Origin: Cyclina sinensis
Taxonomy: Eukaryota; Mollusca; Bivalvia; Venerida; Veneridae
Length of the DNA stretch: 64,000 bases
Reading direction: 5' to 3'
Assembly (NCBI GenBank): GCA_012932295.1
Contig: JAAONU010000004.1
Coordinates: 29,366,304 to 29,430,303 of the forward strand
Part shown: in pieces, positions 11,811 through 22,585 of the stretch
Position numbering within the stretch: position 1 is the first letter of the stretch
Layout of the letters: the number at the start of each line of letters is the position of its first letter
The notes under the pieces: generated by a model
What the model saw: the letters and a program-made list of their open reading frames with translations, nothing else
What the model was told of the DNA's origin: nothing
Databases searched by the model: none
Made by a program: the position numbers and the translations under genes

Positions 11811-11887
11811 ACGCAGAGCGGGATTTGATCTCAAGACTTCCCGCAACGAAAACCAAAAGCTCCAGGCTACTGAGTTCAGGCGCTGAA
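11811..11887 (-). repeat. tRNA-like module B2
   Basis: Counterpart of 3092 and 38083, sharing CCAGGCTACTGAGTTCAGGC with unit C. The spacing to B1 (about 310 bases) is kept. Confidence 0.4.
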
Positions 11888-12634
11888 TTCAGAAGTTTTA
11901 TTTATACACACACCTTATAAGTCAGTATACACTGAGACTTTAGAATTGTATTATCTTTTGTATGAATGGCCTACATATAAATTAAATTTCCACTATAGTT
12001 GAAAGAATATTTTCATTTTTTGAAAAGCGAAAGAATTCAGAGTTTCTTCAAATTTACACGATTTCTGAATATTACTTTTAAATTTATATTGACTATCTTG
12101 CATCTTCGTTATCTTAACCACTAATATAACTTGAACGGCTTGGTTAGTCATCCTCGCCTCGAATTGGAATATCCGTTCTTTGTGAATAACTTGTGATCAA
12201 ATAAATAGTTAAAAGACGTATATATAGCTGGACACTTTGTTCTAGCGTTCCACATGTTTGATCATAATAGAATATTAACGTTTGAAAACACAGTTGTTGG
12301 CTTACATTTAAACACATTGTCATACTGTATGACTGTTAACTATAGGTTGATAGTTTATACTTACAGACATGTTAAGGGACATTGCGTTTTTCCTAGTACT
12401 TGTTTACAAAACGACCTTACTTATTTTAATATATCAACTCTTGCATGCCTTTAGCCGATTTGAAGACAGGGGCTTCCTCTGCCCAGAGTATCGTCGACCA
12501 TTTTTATATATCAAAAACTGTTACCACAGTAATGTTTCCACTTTTAATTTGACTCAAAATCTGTTTTCTTACTGTAGTAACAGAAAAAGTTCTATGTATG
12601 GCTGTTTAAAACACAGAAGGTGCTATTTATAGTA
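11888..12634 (+). repeat. Conserved spacer block of unit B
   Basis: Homologous to 38160-38880 and, from 12330 on, to 35750-36040. It includes TTTGATCATAATAGA, CTGTTAACTATAGGTTGATA and GATTTGAAGACAGGGGCTT. A short frame beginning MLRDIAFFLVLVYKTTLLI is open here and partly in unit C (35778), but frames differ between copies, so I do not call it coding. Confidence 0.45.
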
Positions 12635-13640
12635 CACCGTATTCAAATATGCTATTCAAATTTTACTTTTTCCTGTTCAATCTTTTTTGTTGATCTTTTT
12701 GTTGCTTAAATGGCTGGATGGAGTTCTCTGCCAGGTGATCATTGGTTGGTATCTGTTTATGTCCTTTCTTCAAAGATATAAACCTTTCAGTTTCCTCACA
12801 GTCTTGATCCAGAGAGTAATGGTAGACCTGATGAAATTCGCCGTTGTAATGCTGATATTACTTTTGGCATTTTCTGTTACGATGTTTATGTTAATGCAAA
12901 TTGCAAATACAGAAGAGGACGATTTCAATCATTTTTTGTAAAACGATGCTAAAAATGCTTACAATAATGTTAGGTATTGGTTACTTACGAATTTTTTTCC
13001 AGGCCCGACAGCCGATCCTAACAATTACAGTTTTTGTGTTGTTTGTACTTCTTACGACAAGTCTTCTGTTGAAGCGCTGATGTCAAGTGCATGCACAAAT
13101 TTGATCAGCTATAAGTAATGCTTCATTGCCACCAAAAATGCATTACCGTCTTGAAAAATTATCGGTCATTATTTAGAAAGCTATCTTCCAAGATGTTGCT
13201 GCTACGAAGTCGGGACAGTGAAAAAGAAATTATGATATGTTAATCATAAATCGATTAACGATCCTAGACAATCTGGTCATTAAGTTTTTTTCACTGGAAA
13301 TTGCATTACTCTTTCAAATCTTTAAAATAATACACTTCAACCAGATGAACTGAAAAACTTTAACAAAAACAAAATATGCAGGCAACGAAAAAAATCAAGA
13401 AACTATTCAACTGCGCATATTGCGCCTGGTAATCAAATGGAAGCACCAACAATTTTGCCAGGACAGATAGATATTACTGACATCGACAAGAAAACATGTA
13501 ACACATGCAACACTGAGGATGTCATTCATTTGCAATCGCAAAAAGTCAGTTTAGTAATATCAAGCATTCAAAGAAATACAAGTAGGCAGCGTCTCCGCAG
13601 GGCATACCTACAAAGTATATCATACAAATTAAACCAGTAA
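12635..13640 (+). pseudogene. TRPV-like S3-to-tail fragment B'
   Basis: A second, partial channel copy in unit B that starts in S3 (MLFKFYFFLFNLF) and has no ankyrin, S1 or S2 part. The frame at 12687-12941 reads S4 (QVIIGWYLFMSFLQRYKPF) and S5 (FAVVMLILLLAFSVTMFML), then breaks before the pore. The tail (KKTCNTCNTEDVIHLQSQK) is at 13480-13550. A TAA lies in S3 and several frameshifts follow. Equivalent fragments lie at 36040 and 38885. Confidence 0.7.
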
Positions 13641-14582
13641 CTGAAAATGAAATACACGTTTCGGTCCATTATTTTGACTTGTTCCAATTTGCATATTGAA
13701 ATTACTGTAACATCATTTAGTAAACTAAACTTCAGCCTAGTTCTTCTACTGGGGCGAAGCTTTGCTTATTAAAAGGCGATATCCACTTTTCAGGGGTTAT
13801 TTCGTCATGCAAAGCCGCACTTTATATATACTAGTTCTTAAGTGATGCATTTTTACTCCTGAAGTTTAATAAATTAATTGTCATTCCTTCACATATGGGA
13901 TGTGCCAATCTGTTTGAATGGTTTAGAAGCGATTGTCGTGCATGTACTTGTAAATTAAGTTAATTAACGCAATGTAATTCCATAAATACTGGAGATTGTT
14001 TGTGTGCCGATATCTGGCGTTACGTCAACTTTTCCATGAATAGGTAACGAAACTGTCTTTATTCTTTCTTCAAACAGGAAACGAAAGAAGCTTTGTCAGC
14101 ATTTAGTTTAAACATTTGCTCTATTTACACATGGAAAAAATCATTTGAATGGGCTTCCATTCAAGCAATAAAAGCCCTCTACCGGAAAAGGCATTATCAC
14201 AATAAATAGAACCAAAATTAAAATATTTACAATAAGTTAGCTGAAATCAATAGTTTGTTTTAATGATAGATTAAGGTTTGTTTTATACAACAGATAATCA
14301 AATGATCACATGCTTATTAGGTGAGTGTAATGTTATAAATAAAATATTCACATGTAATTCAAATAAATATATTTTTGATACAAAGAACAGACTTATAAAT
14401 GCACCTTGATGTGTGATCTGTAACACTTGACTAAAATTGTATAGGTTCTGTGTAAGTTCAAAAGTAATTGGGAGAAAAACATTCAAAAGAATAAACAATT
14501 TGCTATATTTTCAAAGTAAAAACGGGACACGATTGTGTCAATATATTGTATATGGAAAGTTATGGAACGTATTTTGTAATTA
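13641..14582. other. AT-rich intergenic stretch
   Basis: No gene, RNA or clear repeat seen. The first 130 bases are a decayed copy of the channel gene 3' flank. Confidence 0.5.
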
Positions 14583-15150
14583 TAAACTAATATTTATACC
14601 AATAAATTTTGTATAAAGTCTTAGTCAAATGCATCAATAGGTTTTAGAAATATTCAAGAAAATGTACATTATTGGAAAATTTTCAATGTGAAGAAGGGGA
14701 GTAAATTCATATGTATGGGACATATAATTGTGAATCATCGTCGGTTACCGCCGGTACATATTCCGCACAACTACATTATGTACCGTACGACAATAGACTG
14801 CAGATTATTCGTTTTCATGACTATTACTAAGCAAAGGTAAGTAAATTTTCGTCCAATGAGATTCCGCATTACAAATAGATACTCTTCAATGTGAGGAGTA
14901 GGCATAACGACATGTAACTTAAAATAGACGTATTTCCCAGGATTTAAACATGGCCGCAAAAGGCAAATTGTAATTTCATTGGCAGAGATTGCGCAGTGGA
15001 AATCTTTCGGAAACCAATGAAAGTAGGTAATGATTTTTTCATGACTACGAAATTTTATTAACCAGTTGTCCCTCGGTCGATGAATAGAGTGGAACGGAAT
15101 GGATCGAACGTGGGTTTTACGCAATGCATGTGAACTGGTCTTTTGTGTAT
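14583..15150. repeat. Unit B block shared with unit C
   Basis: Nearly collinear with 39708-40290: TAAATTTTGTATAAAGTCTT, then GTCGGTTAC.GCCGGTACAT and CCGCACAACTACATTATGTA. It is part of the same duplication as the channel genes. No ORF is conserved. Confidence 0.6.
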
Positions 15151-15650
15151 GAAAACATGTATCAAGTTGAAAATGGATATCTATAGGACTTCAAATATAT
15201 ATAATCATTTTTTTAAATATTTCAGTATGTTTGTTACCATAGCAAGCAAATTCCTCAACAAAGGAACAAATGTCGTGCATAATTTCCATATCGCCACGTA
15301 TCAGTGTTTTAAGTTTCATGAAAATATTCCATGTACTTCTTTTATTATCGCAGGATCCAGTTTTTGCAGACTGACAGACGGACAGACGGACGGACAGAGG
15401 GTAAATCTACAGTCCCTCTACTAATCATAATCCATTTTTGGAATACTGCAAAATTCATGTTATCTTGAAGGAGAGGCAGGGAAAAGTTATTTGAAATGTA
15501 TTTGGAAGTTATTTGCATTATCTTTATTATCTTTCAGAGACCCATTCTTCTGTACTTTCTGAGTTATTGCAGGATCATTTTTCTTAATGGACAGATAGAA
15601 ATACAAATGAATGGATAGTGAACAAATAGTCAACTCATGCGGAAGATCTC
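15150..15650 (+). repeat. Dispersed repeats ending in GACAGACGGACAG
   Basis: The copy at 15150-15410 matches 40300-40530 and 40540-40960. It carries TTTAAGTTTCATGAAAATAT, GCAGGATCCAGTTTTTGCAG and a GACAGACGGACAGACGGACG tail. A weaker copy follows at 15470-15610. The 3' tetranucleotide-like tail suggests a SINE or similar element. Confidence 0.5.
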
Positions 15651-15793
15651 TTCACTGTCATCTATCATTAAAATCATCTTCCATATGCTTACTTTGATGC
15701 ATTCATCTGCATGTAAGAGATTGTTACATTAATTTATGAGCATGGAAAGAAAATGTAAATATTTTGGTACATATTTTGAGTTACACGTTTCAG

Positions 15794-15955
15794 GGCGAGA
15801 ATTCGGAAAATTAATGACACAGAGTCCCAATGTGACCGTAATGAACAAGGCGTAAAAACCGTAAAAAAGCTGGAGCGACATGAGTCTGGCGTCAACGAAG
15901 GTAGATGTGAAGGTCAAAACTTGACAGATGCCGAGTGCCAAATTTAAGATCCCAG
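15794..15955 (+). pseudogene. Exon-like segment of unknown gene, unit B copy
   Basis: Bounded by CGTTTCAG and AG|GTATAC. After one base of split codon it reads SQCDRNEQGVKTVKKLERHE, then GRCEGQNLTDAECQI, and hits TAA just before the donor. The unit C copy at 41713 has the same Cys pattern, no stop and both splice sites. Family not recognised. Confidence 0.4.
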
Positions 15956-16195
15956 GTATACAGGATGCATTTAAATAAATCTGCGTCTTTATATATATTT
16001 GTAAACTAATTTTTGACCAGTGTTTTCACTCTTTTTTAAACCTTTATTCTGCATAGTGTTTATATATTTTGCTAGTTGTTGTTTTTTAGTGATGTGGGAC
16101 GAAATTCACTCTTTATCCTTCAGAATGCATCGATATTCTAAATAATATAAAGATAAGAACTGGCGTTAACCTTGAATACCGGTACAACACGGAAA

Positions 16196-16290
16196 TCCTT
16201 CCACCGACAGCCTTCAAACTTAACAGGCGCAGTAATGCTAAGAACCGTCACAGAGACGGGATGGTGCACGCGAAGGGCTAACTTTGCGAA
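16196..16290 (+). pseudogene. Terminal exon-like segment, unit B copy
   Basis: Aligns with 42181-42270 (CACAGAGACGGGATGGTGCA, then GAATCGAATGTCCTGGCGAT). It shares an in-frame TAA with unit C. It could be the last exon of the unknown gene above; this rests only on the B/C match. Confidence 0.3.
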
Positions 16291-16659
16291 TCGAATGTCC
16301 TGGCGATTTTTTAATAAAGTACACTGTTATGCCAGGAAGGACAGAACTTAACTTAAACATACCACTTGTATTAATTGAATTCAGATTTTATGACAATCTG
16401 TAACCCATTTTCCCCCAGACATACAAACGTTTTAACCGAGCATGCAGTTTGACATGTATAATAACTTTCAGTAGCGCCAGTAACGCTAACTGGCGTACTT
16501 TGAAGTCACATTAATTTTATTTTTTGATGCAATATAGGTCACGCGATGTTGTGATAGTTTTTTTGTTTTTTTACAACATTAATTGACTCATAAACTGGTC
16601 ATATGGCGCTTCTATTTGAGTTTATTCGTCGTCGATACCGGTTGCCCATATGACCGACG

Positions 16660-16905
16660 CTCCCTGAAGAGATTAGTTATTTAATGTTGTCGGGGATAGT
16701 TAATGCAAGATACAGAATGCATCCCGTTCCAGAGACACCCCTGGTTTTTTTACATGCTCAGTGTACAGCACTTATACATGGGACCTCAGTTTTAAGTCTC
16801 ATCTGAAAGACAATTGATAATGTTATTAGAAGAGCGGGTGATTGATCTCGGGACCCCTAGGTTACCAGTCCAGCGCGTTACCACTGGACCATTGGTCCGC
16901 TCCTA
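16660..16905 (-). repeat. SINE with tRNA-Thr-like head
   Basis: On the minus strand 16902-16832 starts with A-box-like TGGTCCAGTGGTAACGCGCT, has an anticodon-loop-like CTGGTAA, and its ends GAGCGG / CCGCTC pair. The T-arm is degenerate (GTCCCGAGATCAATCAC), so this is tRNA-derived and not a tRNA gene. The adjoining GGGACCTCAGTTTTAAGTCT / CATCTGAAAGAC part looks like the SINE body. Confidence 0.5.
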
Positions 16906-19900
16906 CATATGGCACTTCTCTATTCAAAAGTCCTTTATGACTCAAATAAACAAGAAATAGACAGCTGCAAGGCTTTTATGCAAAAAACAACAACAATATA
17001 TATAAATAGGCTGTTTCTATTTATGTAAACATTTACGTTATAATTTTTATGCTTCCAAAACAAAAGTTCAGGGTACCTTATATTTGCCGCTTCGTCTGTC
17101 TTTCTATCCATCCTTTCGTCATTCTTGTTCAAATTATTTCTCAGTAAATACTCTTTTAAATTAAATGACATTTTATAGAAAGCCTCAGTGCCAAGAGGAG
17201 TTGCGCATATTACCAGCTTAATTCTTTTGATTATTTTTTTCTAGTATTATGACCCTTTGTTTTGCTGTGTATGGTACGATATAGCATTGTTTGTGTCCAA
17301 GCTATCTTTCAACAACCACTCCTTTAAATTTAAAGACAATTTGGAGTGGAGATCCCAATATTACCTGCACGATTATATTTTGCCTGTTATTTGGCATAAA
17401 CAAATTTCCTGTGTTATTTCAGGTGGGGAAAATTAGCTACTAGTTGTTAGCTACGAGTAGCCAGTTACTTGTGGAAAAATAGCTACTAGTAGGCAGAGTC
17501 TAGAAAGTAGTTGCTAGTAACCAGTTATAAGAACGTCATATCATTAGTCTCAAATACAAGTAGCTGGCCATTGATCTGTTTATAAAGCATGCAGACCTGG
17601 TGTCAAAGATGTCCATAACCAGGTTATAATAAGCCATCAGGTCAAATTATTAAAATTGCTAAATTGGCCATAACTTTGTTGTTAATGGACAGATTTGATA
17701 ATAATAATTCTAAATGATGTTGCCTTTGTAAACATTTCACGACAATGTGCTTCCTCCAATGTTTTTGCCTTTGGAAATAGGAAACAGTTGACTTGCGGTG
17801 GTTCTTGTTTAAATTCTTGTGATAAACACGTTCATTTGCTTACAGCATTTTACACCAATATCATTCTGTCCTCATGTGATTGACCTGGGGCCAACTGCCC
17901 CCGTGTTGATACTTTTGTTTCTATTGTTTGTAAATTTGTACAGGAAAATACTTATAATAATCTGGTTTTTAGCTGAAAGTCAAAACTTTGATAATTTGAC
18001 ATAAGCTGTGTCTTTTTTGCTTGACATTGACTTATTTAGGTACAAGAAACATCTATTTTTAATTGGATATTGTAAAATAAATGAGATTTAAAAAAATGAG
18101 TTGACGTGTTTAACAAAGTGAAACATGATTATCTCTATAGTTTTTGCAGTGTTTTTGCATTTTGATTTGTTGAAACACATATTTTCAGCTTGCAGGATTA
18201 GAGATCAGACTCAGAGGGGTCCGCATATTGAAAACGGTTTACAATTAAAAGCTAAAGAACAAATGTTTCCCGGACATTCAAACATAAAAGATTGGTTTGA
18301 GATGACGAGCTGATGCCCTTTTCGGCATTATTTATGAGTTACATGTATGTGTACATTGCCTAATGCAGGATTATTGGATCATGAAAATATGCATGAAAAC
18401 GTAGTCAAATAAAGAATACTATGAGCTGTCTTGTAACAAAGCACTTTCGATTACACTGAAGAACATAAACAGTTTGGAATGTAAGAATTTGCAAAGAATA
18501 GTTGTTATCAAATGGAATTTCAACATCCACTTTTCGTAACCCAAGTTTCAAAGAAATGAATGTAGATTTATATAATCCTGCAAGGGTTCTACATGTAAGC
18601 AATTTAGAAAGAATTCCGTAACATTTCAATACATTTTATTCAAATAAATTCTATATATAAATATAACATGACATAATATGCGTTATTGTCATTCAAAAAC
18701 ACCACATATACTACTTTTATGCTATATACTAAACTAATTTACTAACAAACCTAATACTAAGTTAGACAGTATTGACACACTGCTACAGTCAACGGACCTT
18801 CACATAATATTACATGACTATACAAAATGCCATTTCGCAATATCACATCCCAAAATATACATGAATGACAGACAAATTAACATGATGCAACATAGTAAAA
18901 CATTGTATATTGATATGGTTGAACAAACAAGCTAGTGAAATGGTGATACATTCATGAATATCTATAAACATGCAACACGTGCAAAAGGTATTAACAGCAG
19001 GACTTTAAATGAGTAAAAAATACTTCAAAAAGTACAACAAACTGTTTTCGAAATAAAATGGTAATAGATACCATGTTAAAATTTCAATAACATTTGCCAT
19101 AACCAAATATTACCATGAGGGACAGAAAACGCAATTTCAGTGGTATATATCACTCACCGTATCTAAGCCATCAACCACGATCACAGTGAAGCTTTCAGTG
19201 AGCTATGACTAAGTTCAACACAGATTATACTTAATAAACACAAAACATGTCCTCCAGGTTTTATAATAAAAGGACTAGATCCATAAAATGTATTAAAACT
19301 AATTTAGGGGCAGCTACAGTACAGGCAATAAGAAACAAATTGTCAATAGACAATCGAAACAAAGGTCTCCTACCGCTAAATGTCGTGGCAGTAATAAGAC
19401 TTAATGTTAAAGAGGCAAGATTTTTCATTTAACATTTTGTTTCTATACAAAACTTGAATAACTTGGTTTTGGTTTTAAAGGGAATTAGTAGAAGATTCAT
19501 TCTAGACGTCTTTTCAATTTTCATAGAAACGAGAAATCAACCGAGTGAAAATCGACACTTGTACGCATAATTTCAGTTCTTCATATGACCTGAACACTTG
19601 CTAGAATTTCAACGTCGGATACACATGTTAGGATTTATGATCTTTCATCTATGTGGCCAGTTCAGGATCCAGATTTTCCGGTAGGTATAAGAACAAATAC
19701 TCAGATAGACGAACAAACACGCATATAGACAAACAAACACAAAGAAATAGACGAACAAACACACACATGGTTGCAAAATAAAACCTAAAATAACGTTTAC
19801 ATTGATATTCTTACTGATATCTGTCCATATACCAAGTTTCTAAAACCTTGAATAAATGCTTTCTGAGTTATCATAGGATCTAAATTCGGAAAAGTGCAAA

Positions 19901-20150
19901 GACGGACGGACAGAAAAACAGGCGAGAGTCCCCTCTGTATAAACCATTAGAGTGGTCTTTTAGCAATAACTTAGACATGTTACGTGCGTACGTACAGACA
20001 GACATGCAGACAGACAGACACTTAATGAAAAAAGACTGACATACAATGTATATGATAGATGTTAATAAAACAATTATAATACTTTTGTCAGAAATAACTC
20101 ATAAGTAAATCTACACCCTAAGCACAACAAAATTATTTCTTCTATGTTAA
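16906..20150. other. Intergenic region downstream of the GALNT gene
   Basis: No supported gene. It holds short clustered AGCTACTAGT / TAGCTACTAGTAG repeats at 17432-17530 and GACAG-tailed repeat copies at 19660-19760 (ACAAACAC and AGACGAAC runs) and 19800-20020. Part of it may be GALNT 3' UTR. Confidence 0.45.
19800..20030 (+). repeat. GACAG-tailed dispersed repeat
   Basis: Contains ACCAAGTTTCTAAAACCTTG, CTTTCTGAGTTATCATAGGA, then GACGGACGGACAG and AGACAGACATGCAGACAGAC. Same general family as 15150 and 40300. Confidence 0.45.
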
Positions 20151-20154
20151 GAGA

Positions 20155-20180
20155 TTTATTTATAATAAGCTGTTTTTATT
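20155..20180 (-). promoter_or_regulatory. Poly(A) signals of the GALNT gene
   Basis: AATAAA on the minus strand at 20180-20175 and 20160-20155, 6 and 26 bases after the stop codon that ends at 20186. The position is right for 3' end formation, although close to the stop. Confidence 0.4.
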
Positions 20181-20185
20181 CGGCG

Positions 20186-20332
20186 CTAGTCTTTCTTCGG
20201 TACTTTTGGTGGACTTCGGTTCATCTGCCATTTCTGGCGTGGCTGATCATTATAAAGTGCTAGCTGAAGGCCTTGTGCGTCATATGTCATTTTTACACAC
20301 TTCTGGAAGTTTGGATTATATATTGTATCGTC
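20186..20332 (-). pseudogene. GALNT exon 10: end of ricin-type lectin domain
   Basis: Acceptor TTTCAG at 20333-20338. It reads 48 codons, starting DDTIYNPNFQKCVKM and including QLALYNDQPRQKWQM, then TAG. The Q-x-W signature of the last lectin repeat is present. The exon itself is intact, phase 0. Confidence 0.8.
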
Positions 20333-20666
20333 CTGAAACAAAACAAAAAAAGTTGATATATTTTCAAGTCTTGCAAAAAAAGCACAAAATTTAACTTATG
20401 TAATATCAGATGTCACTGACTTTTCTATTTCAATAGTCTAGTAAAAATAATAAACGATTTGATAGCCTTTATTGTTGCTGTATATAGAAACTAACACCGA
20501 GGAAGATAGGGGTCTTTTGCTTTTACTTATCAGCTCATTAATTGATCTGACTTTTGTTATAATTTATACTCAATAATTCTTGGTAGCATTGATTTCATTT
20601 TACCATATGAATGGTATTTCTTTTCATTTAGGGTAGTTTACAATTTCAGAAACAAGAAATAGGTAC

Positions 20667-20786
20667 CTACATTTCTATAAATGAACTCTTGGTGTCATTT
20701 GCCTCTATCTTGATCTGTATGCCATCAGGAGTATCCCAGCAATCTTCGTCACGTCTCATTTCATTACTGTTGCTAAGCAACCAAAA
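20667..20786 (-). pseudogene. GALNT exon 9: lectin domain, ends in a stop
   Basis: Acceptor TTCTGCAG; reads FWLLSNSNEMRRDEDCWD, the NQ-W/E-R-D-C-D pattern of GALNT lectin repeats. Its last codon before donor GTACCT is TAG. An alternative donor GTAGGT 4 bases earlier would break phase with exon 10. Confidence 0.75.
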
Positions 20787-21055
20787 CTGCAGAACAGTTT
20801 TAAATAATTTAAAATGTTTGTCAACATTATTTAATGTTGTGTTAACCAGTTTAGTTTTGTTAACAAGTTTTTATTGAATACATGGAATAGAATACAAAAA
20901 TCATAGTAGTTTTCTTAGCCATGTTTGTCGGTCGATCAGTTTGCGTGAAAATCAGACATGTTTTTGTTTTTACTTATTTTCAACACTTTCTATCCGGTTT
21001 TTTTTTCCTATAAAATTTGTTCTGATTATGTCAAGATCGTCACGATATACTTAAG

Positions 21056-21404
21056 AAATAGATTTTAAGTTTGAGTGATATACCGTCTGATGTATCACGG
21101 TGTCGAGTTCATATGCGTAGTAATTTAATCACGAAGGCCGTAGGCCTGAGTGATTAAATACTTACGGATATGAACGAGAAACCGTAATATATACGACGGT
21201 AGATTACGAAAATTTAAAAATCTATTTCCATTCTAACACGTACGTATTTTATAAGGGGTGCAAATGTGTGCACTATTTAACAGTGGCATTTGCAGTGACG
21301 TCAGCGGGCGCGCGCTTGTGTTCTGAGTGCTATACTGTATATGATATATCACGCTCAATTTCTTCTTTGTTTATTGTCGGCGAATTGCATATAGTGTTAG
21401 AATG
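21056..21404. mobile_element. Foldback/MITE-like element, copy 1
   Basis: It lies in the GALNT intron between exons 8 and 9. The first module (21056-21227) is a near-complete hairpin: AAATAGATTTTAA at one end, its complement at the other, matching inner arms (TACCGTC/GACGGTA) and a central palindrome around GAAGGCCGTAGGCC. The second module (21229-21404) is bounded by CATTCTAACAC and GTGTTAGAATG. A second copy with the same architecture is at 53211-53559. Confidence 0.75.
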
Positions 21405-21441
21405 ATAAATATTAACTAAATGAATGATTTTATTTTTTTGC

Positions 21442-21549
21442 CTGGTTTCCGCCATGTCCGTGACACGGATATACTGAAACTGGCTGACTTCGTCCAGATT
21501 CCGTGTCAGTATTCGCGTCTGCTCACATAGATCTATCTTTGTTACGGAT
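21442..21549 (-). pseudogene. GALNT exon 8: first lectin repeat, TGA at a Cys
   Basis: Acceptor ATATTTCAG. It reads IRNKDRSM, then TGA where the family usually has Cys, then SQPVSVYPCHGHGGNQ. The exon ends CCAG|GCAAAA, giving a GC donor instead of GT. The 108 bases keep phase 0 on both sides. Confidence 0.78.
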
Positions 21550-21935
21550 CTGAAATATTTTTAATTAACATAAAAGATAATATTTTTTGTCAGTACTGTG
21601 ATCAACTTTTAATAATATATCGGCAAGATTGCTGGGCGGTATTCATAAAATTAGTAACATGATTTACTACTGCAATTCTTGTAAATGGTAATTCTTTTTA
21701 AACCGTTTACACGTGCAATGTATACTCAATCTGCAGTTATGTACCTTTTGTAATATAATGATATCTTAATTATGAATCTTTTAATTCAAGGATTCAATGC
21801 AAAACTATTGCATTGCCTTCATTATTTAAATAATTCGTAAAGTTACATTTCTGATATTTCTTATGACGAACTGAATTACCGAGCTTTGATTCTACCATGC
21901 ATTAAAGCAGTAATGCTTCATAATCAAACACATAC

Positions 21936-22064
21936 CTCTCCTGAAGCAATAGATTCGCCTGGAACAAATAGTTCAGGATATATATTGTTTAGGTACCATT
22001 TGAAACTTTTACATTGCAATTTCTCTCTCAAAGCTTTCCGTTCACTGACGTCACCATAGTCACC
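21936..22064 (-). pseudogene. GALNT exon 7: catalytic-lectin linker
   Basis: Acceptor TTTCCAG, donor GAGAG|GTATGT. It reads 43 uninterrupted codons, starting [16 protein letters not shown] and including [20 protein letters not shown], a highly typical GALNT segment. The best-preserved exon of the gene. Confidence 0.85.
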
Positions 22065-22333
22065 CTGGAAACAAGGACAAGAAAAGCTTTTAAGGGTATA
22101 ACGCCGGTTATGGAGACAAAGTTATCTGTTGATTCACTGCAATTAACGTCGTCAGAAAAGGAAAAAGATACAAATTTATGTCATTCTTCAAGAAACCAAG
22201 CCATAATTTCAACGTTGATGTTTGAATTCTTACAGAGACTCACTAAAACACATCTTAAGGTAACTCTGATTTACGTAAACTCAACACACGCTCGAGATAT
22301 TTTTTCCTACAGTTGTTTGAAATTTATACCTAC

Positions 22334-22503
22334 CAGTTGGTAATTTAGTCTCATTAAGCAATAATCCTTAAAGTCATCAAACCAAACATCTGGAATAGAT
22401 TTCTCTTTAAAGCATTTGTGTTTCCCCATTTATACGGACTTCTTTTCCGGAACACGTGACCGACATGAGAGCAAGGGATCATCTCAAGCGTGCCATCGCA
22501 CAC
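22334..22503 (-). pseudogene. GALNT exon 6: catalytic core with CSHVGH, frameshifted
   Basis: It reads [20 protein letters not shown] and [14 protein letters not shown], then after a frame change [18 protein letters not shown] up to donor CTG|GTAGGT. CSHVGH contains the metal-binding His of the family. The exon directly abuts an exon-5-like fragment (22585-22504) with no proper intron. Confidence 0.8.
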
Positions 22504-22585
22504 CTATCGTCTATCACATCTATGACGGGAACAAGTACATTCGTGTAATTTTCTTTAATTCTGTGAAGCATGGGTGGGAGCCAGC
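22504..22585 (-). pseudogene. Truncated duplicate of GALNT exon 5
   Basis: Acceptor CAATATAG; reads GWLPPMLHRIKENYTNVLVP then VIDVIDD, a diverged copy of exon 5 ([20 protein letters not shown]). It stops abruptly at the start of exon 6. This is either a deletion endpoint between two tandem gene copies or the remains of an alternative exon. Confidence 0.72.

Noticed and set aside
14771..15124. Minus-strand 117-codon ORF
   Set aside because: The homologous unit C sequence does not keep this frame, so it is chance.
16832..16902. Functional tRNA-Thr gene
   Set aside because: The T-arm and part of the acceptor stem do not pair; fits a SINE head better.
20206..20877. Plus-strand 62-codon ORFs
   Set aside because: Antisense to GALNT exons 9 and 10.
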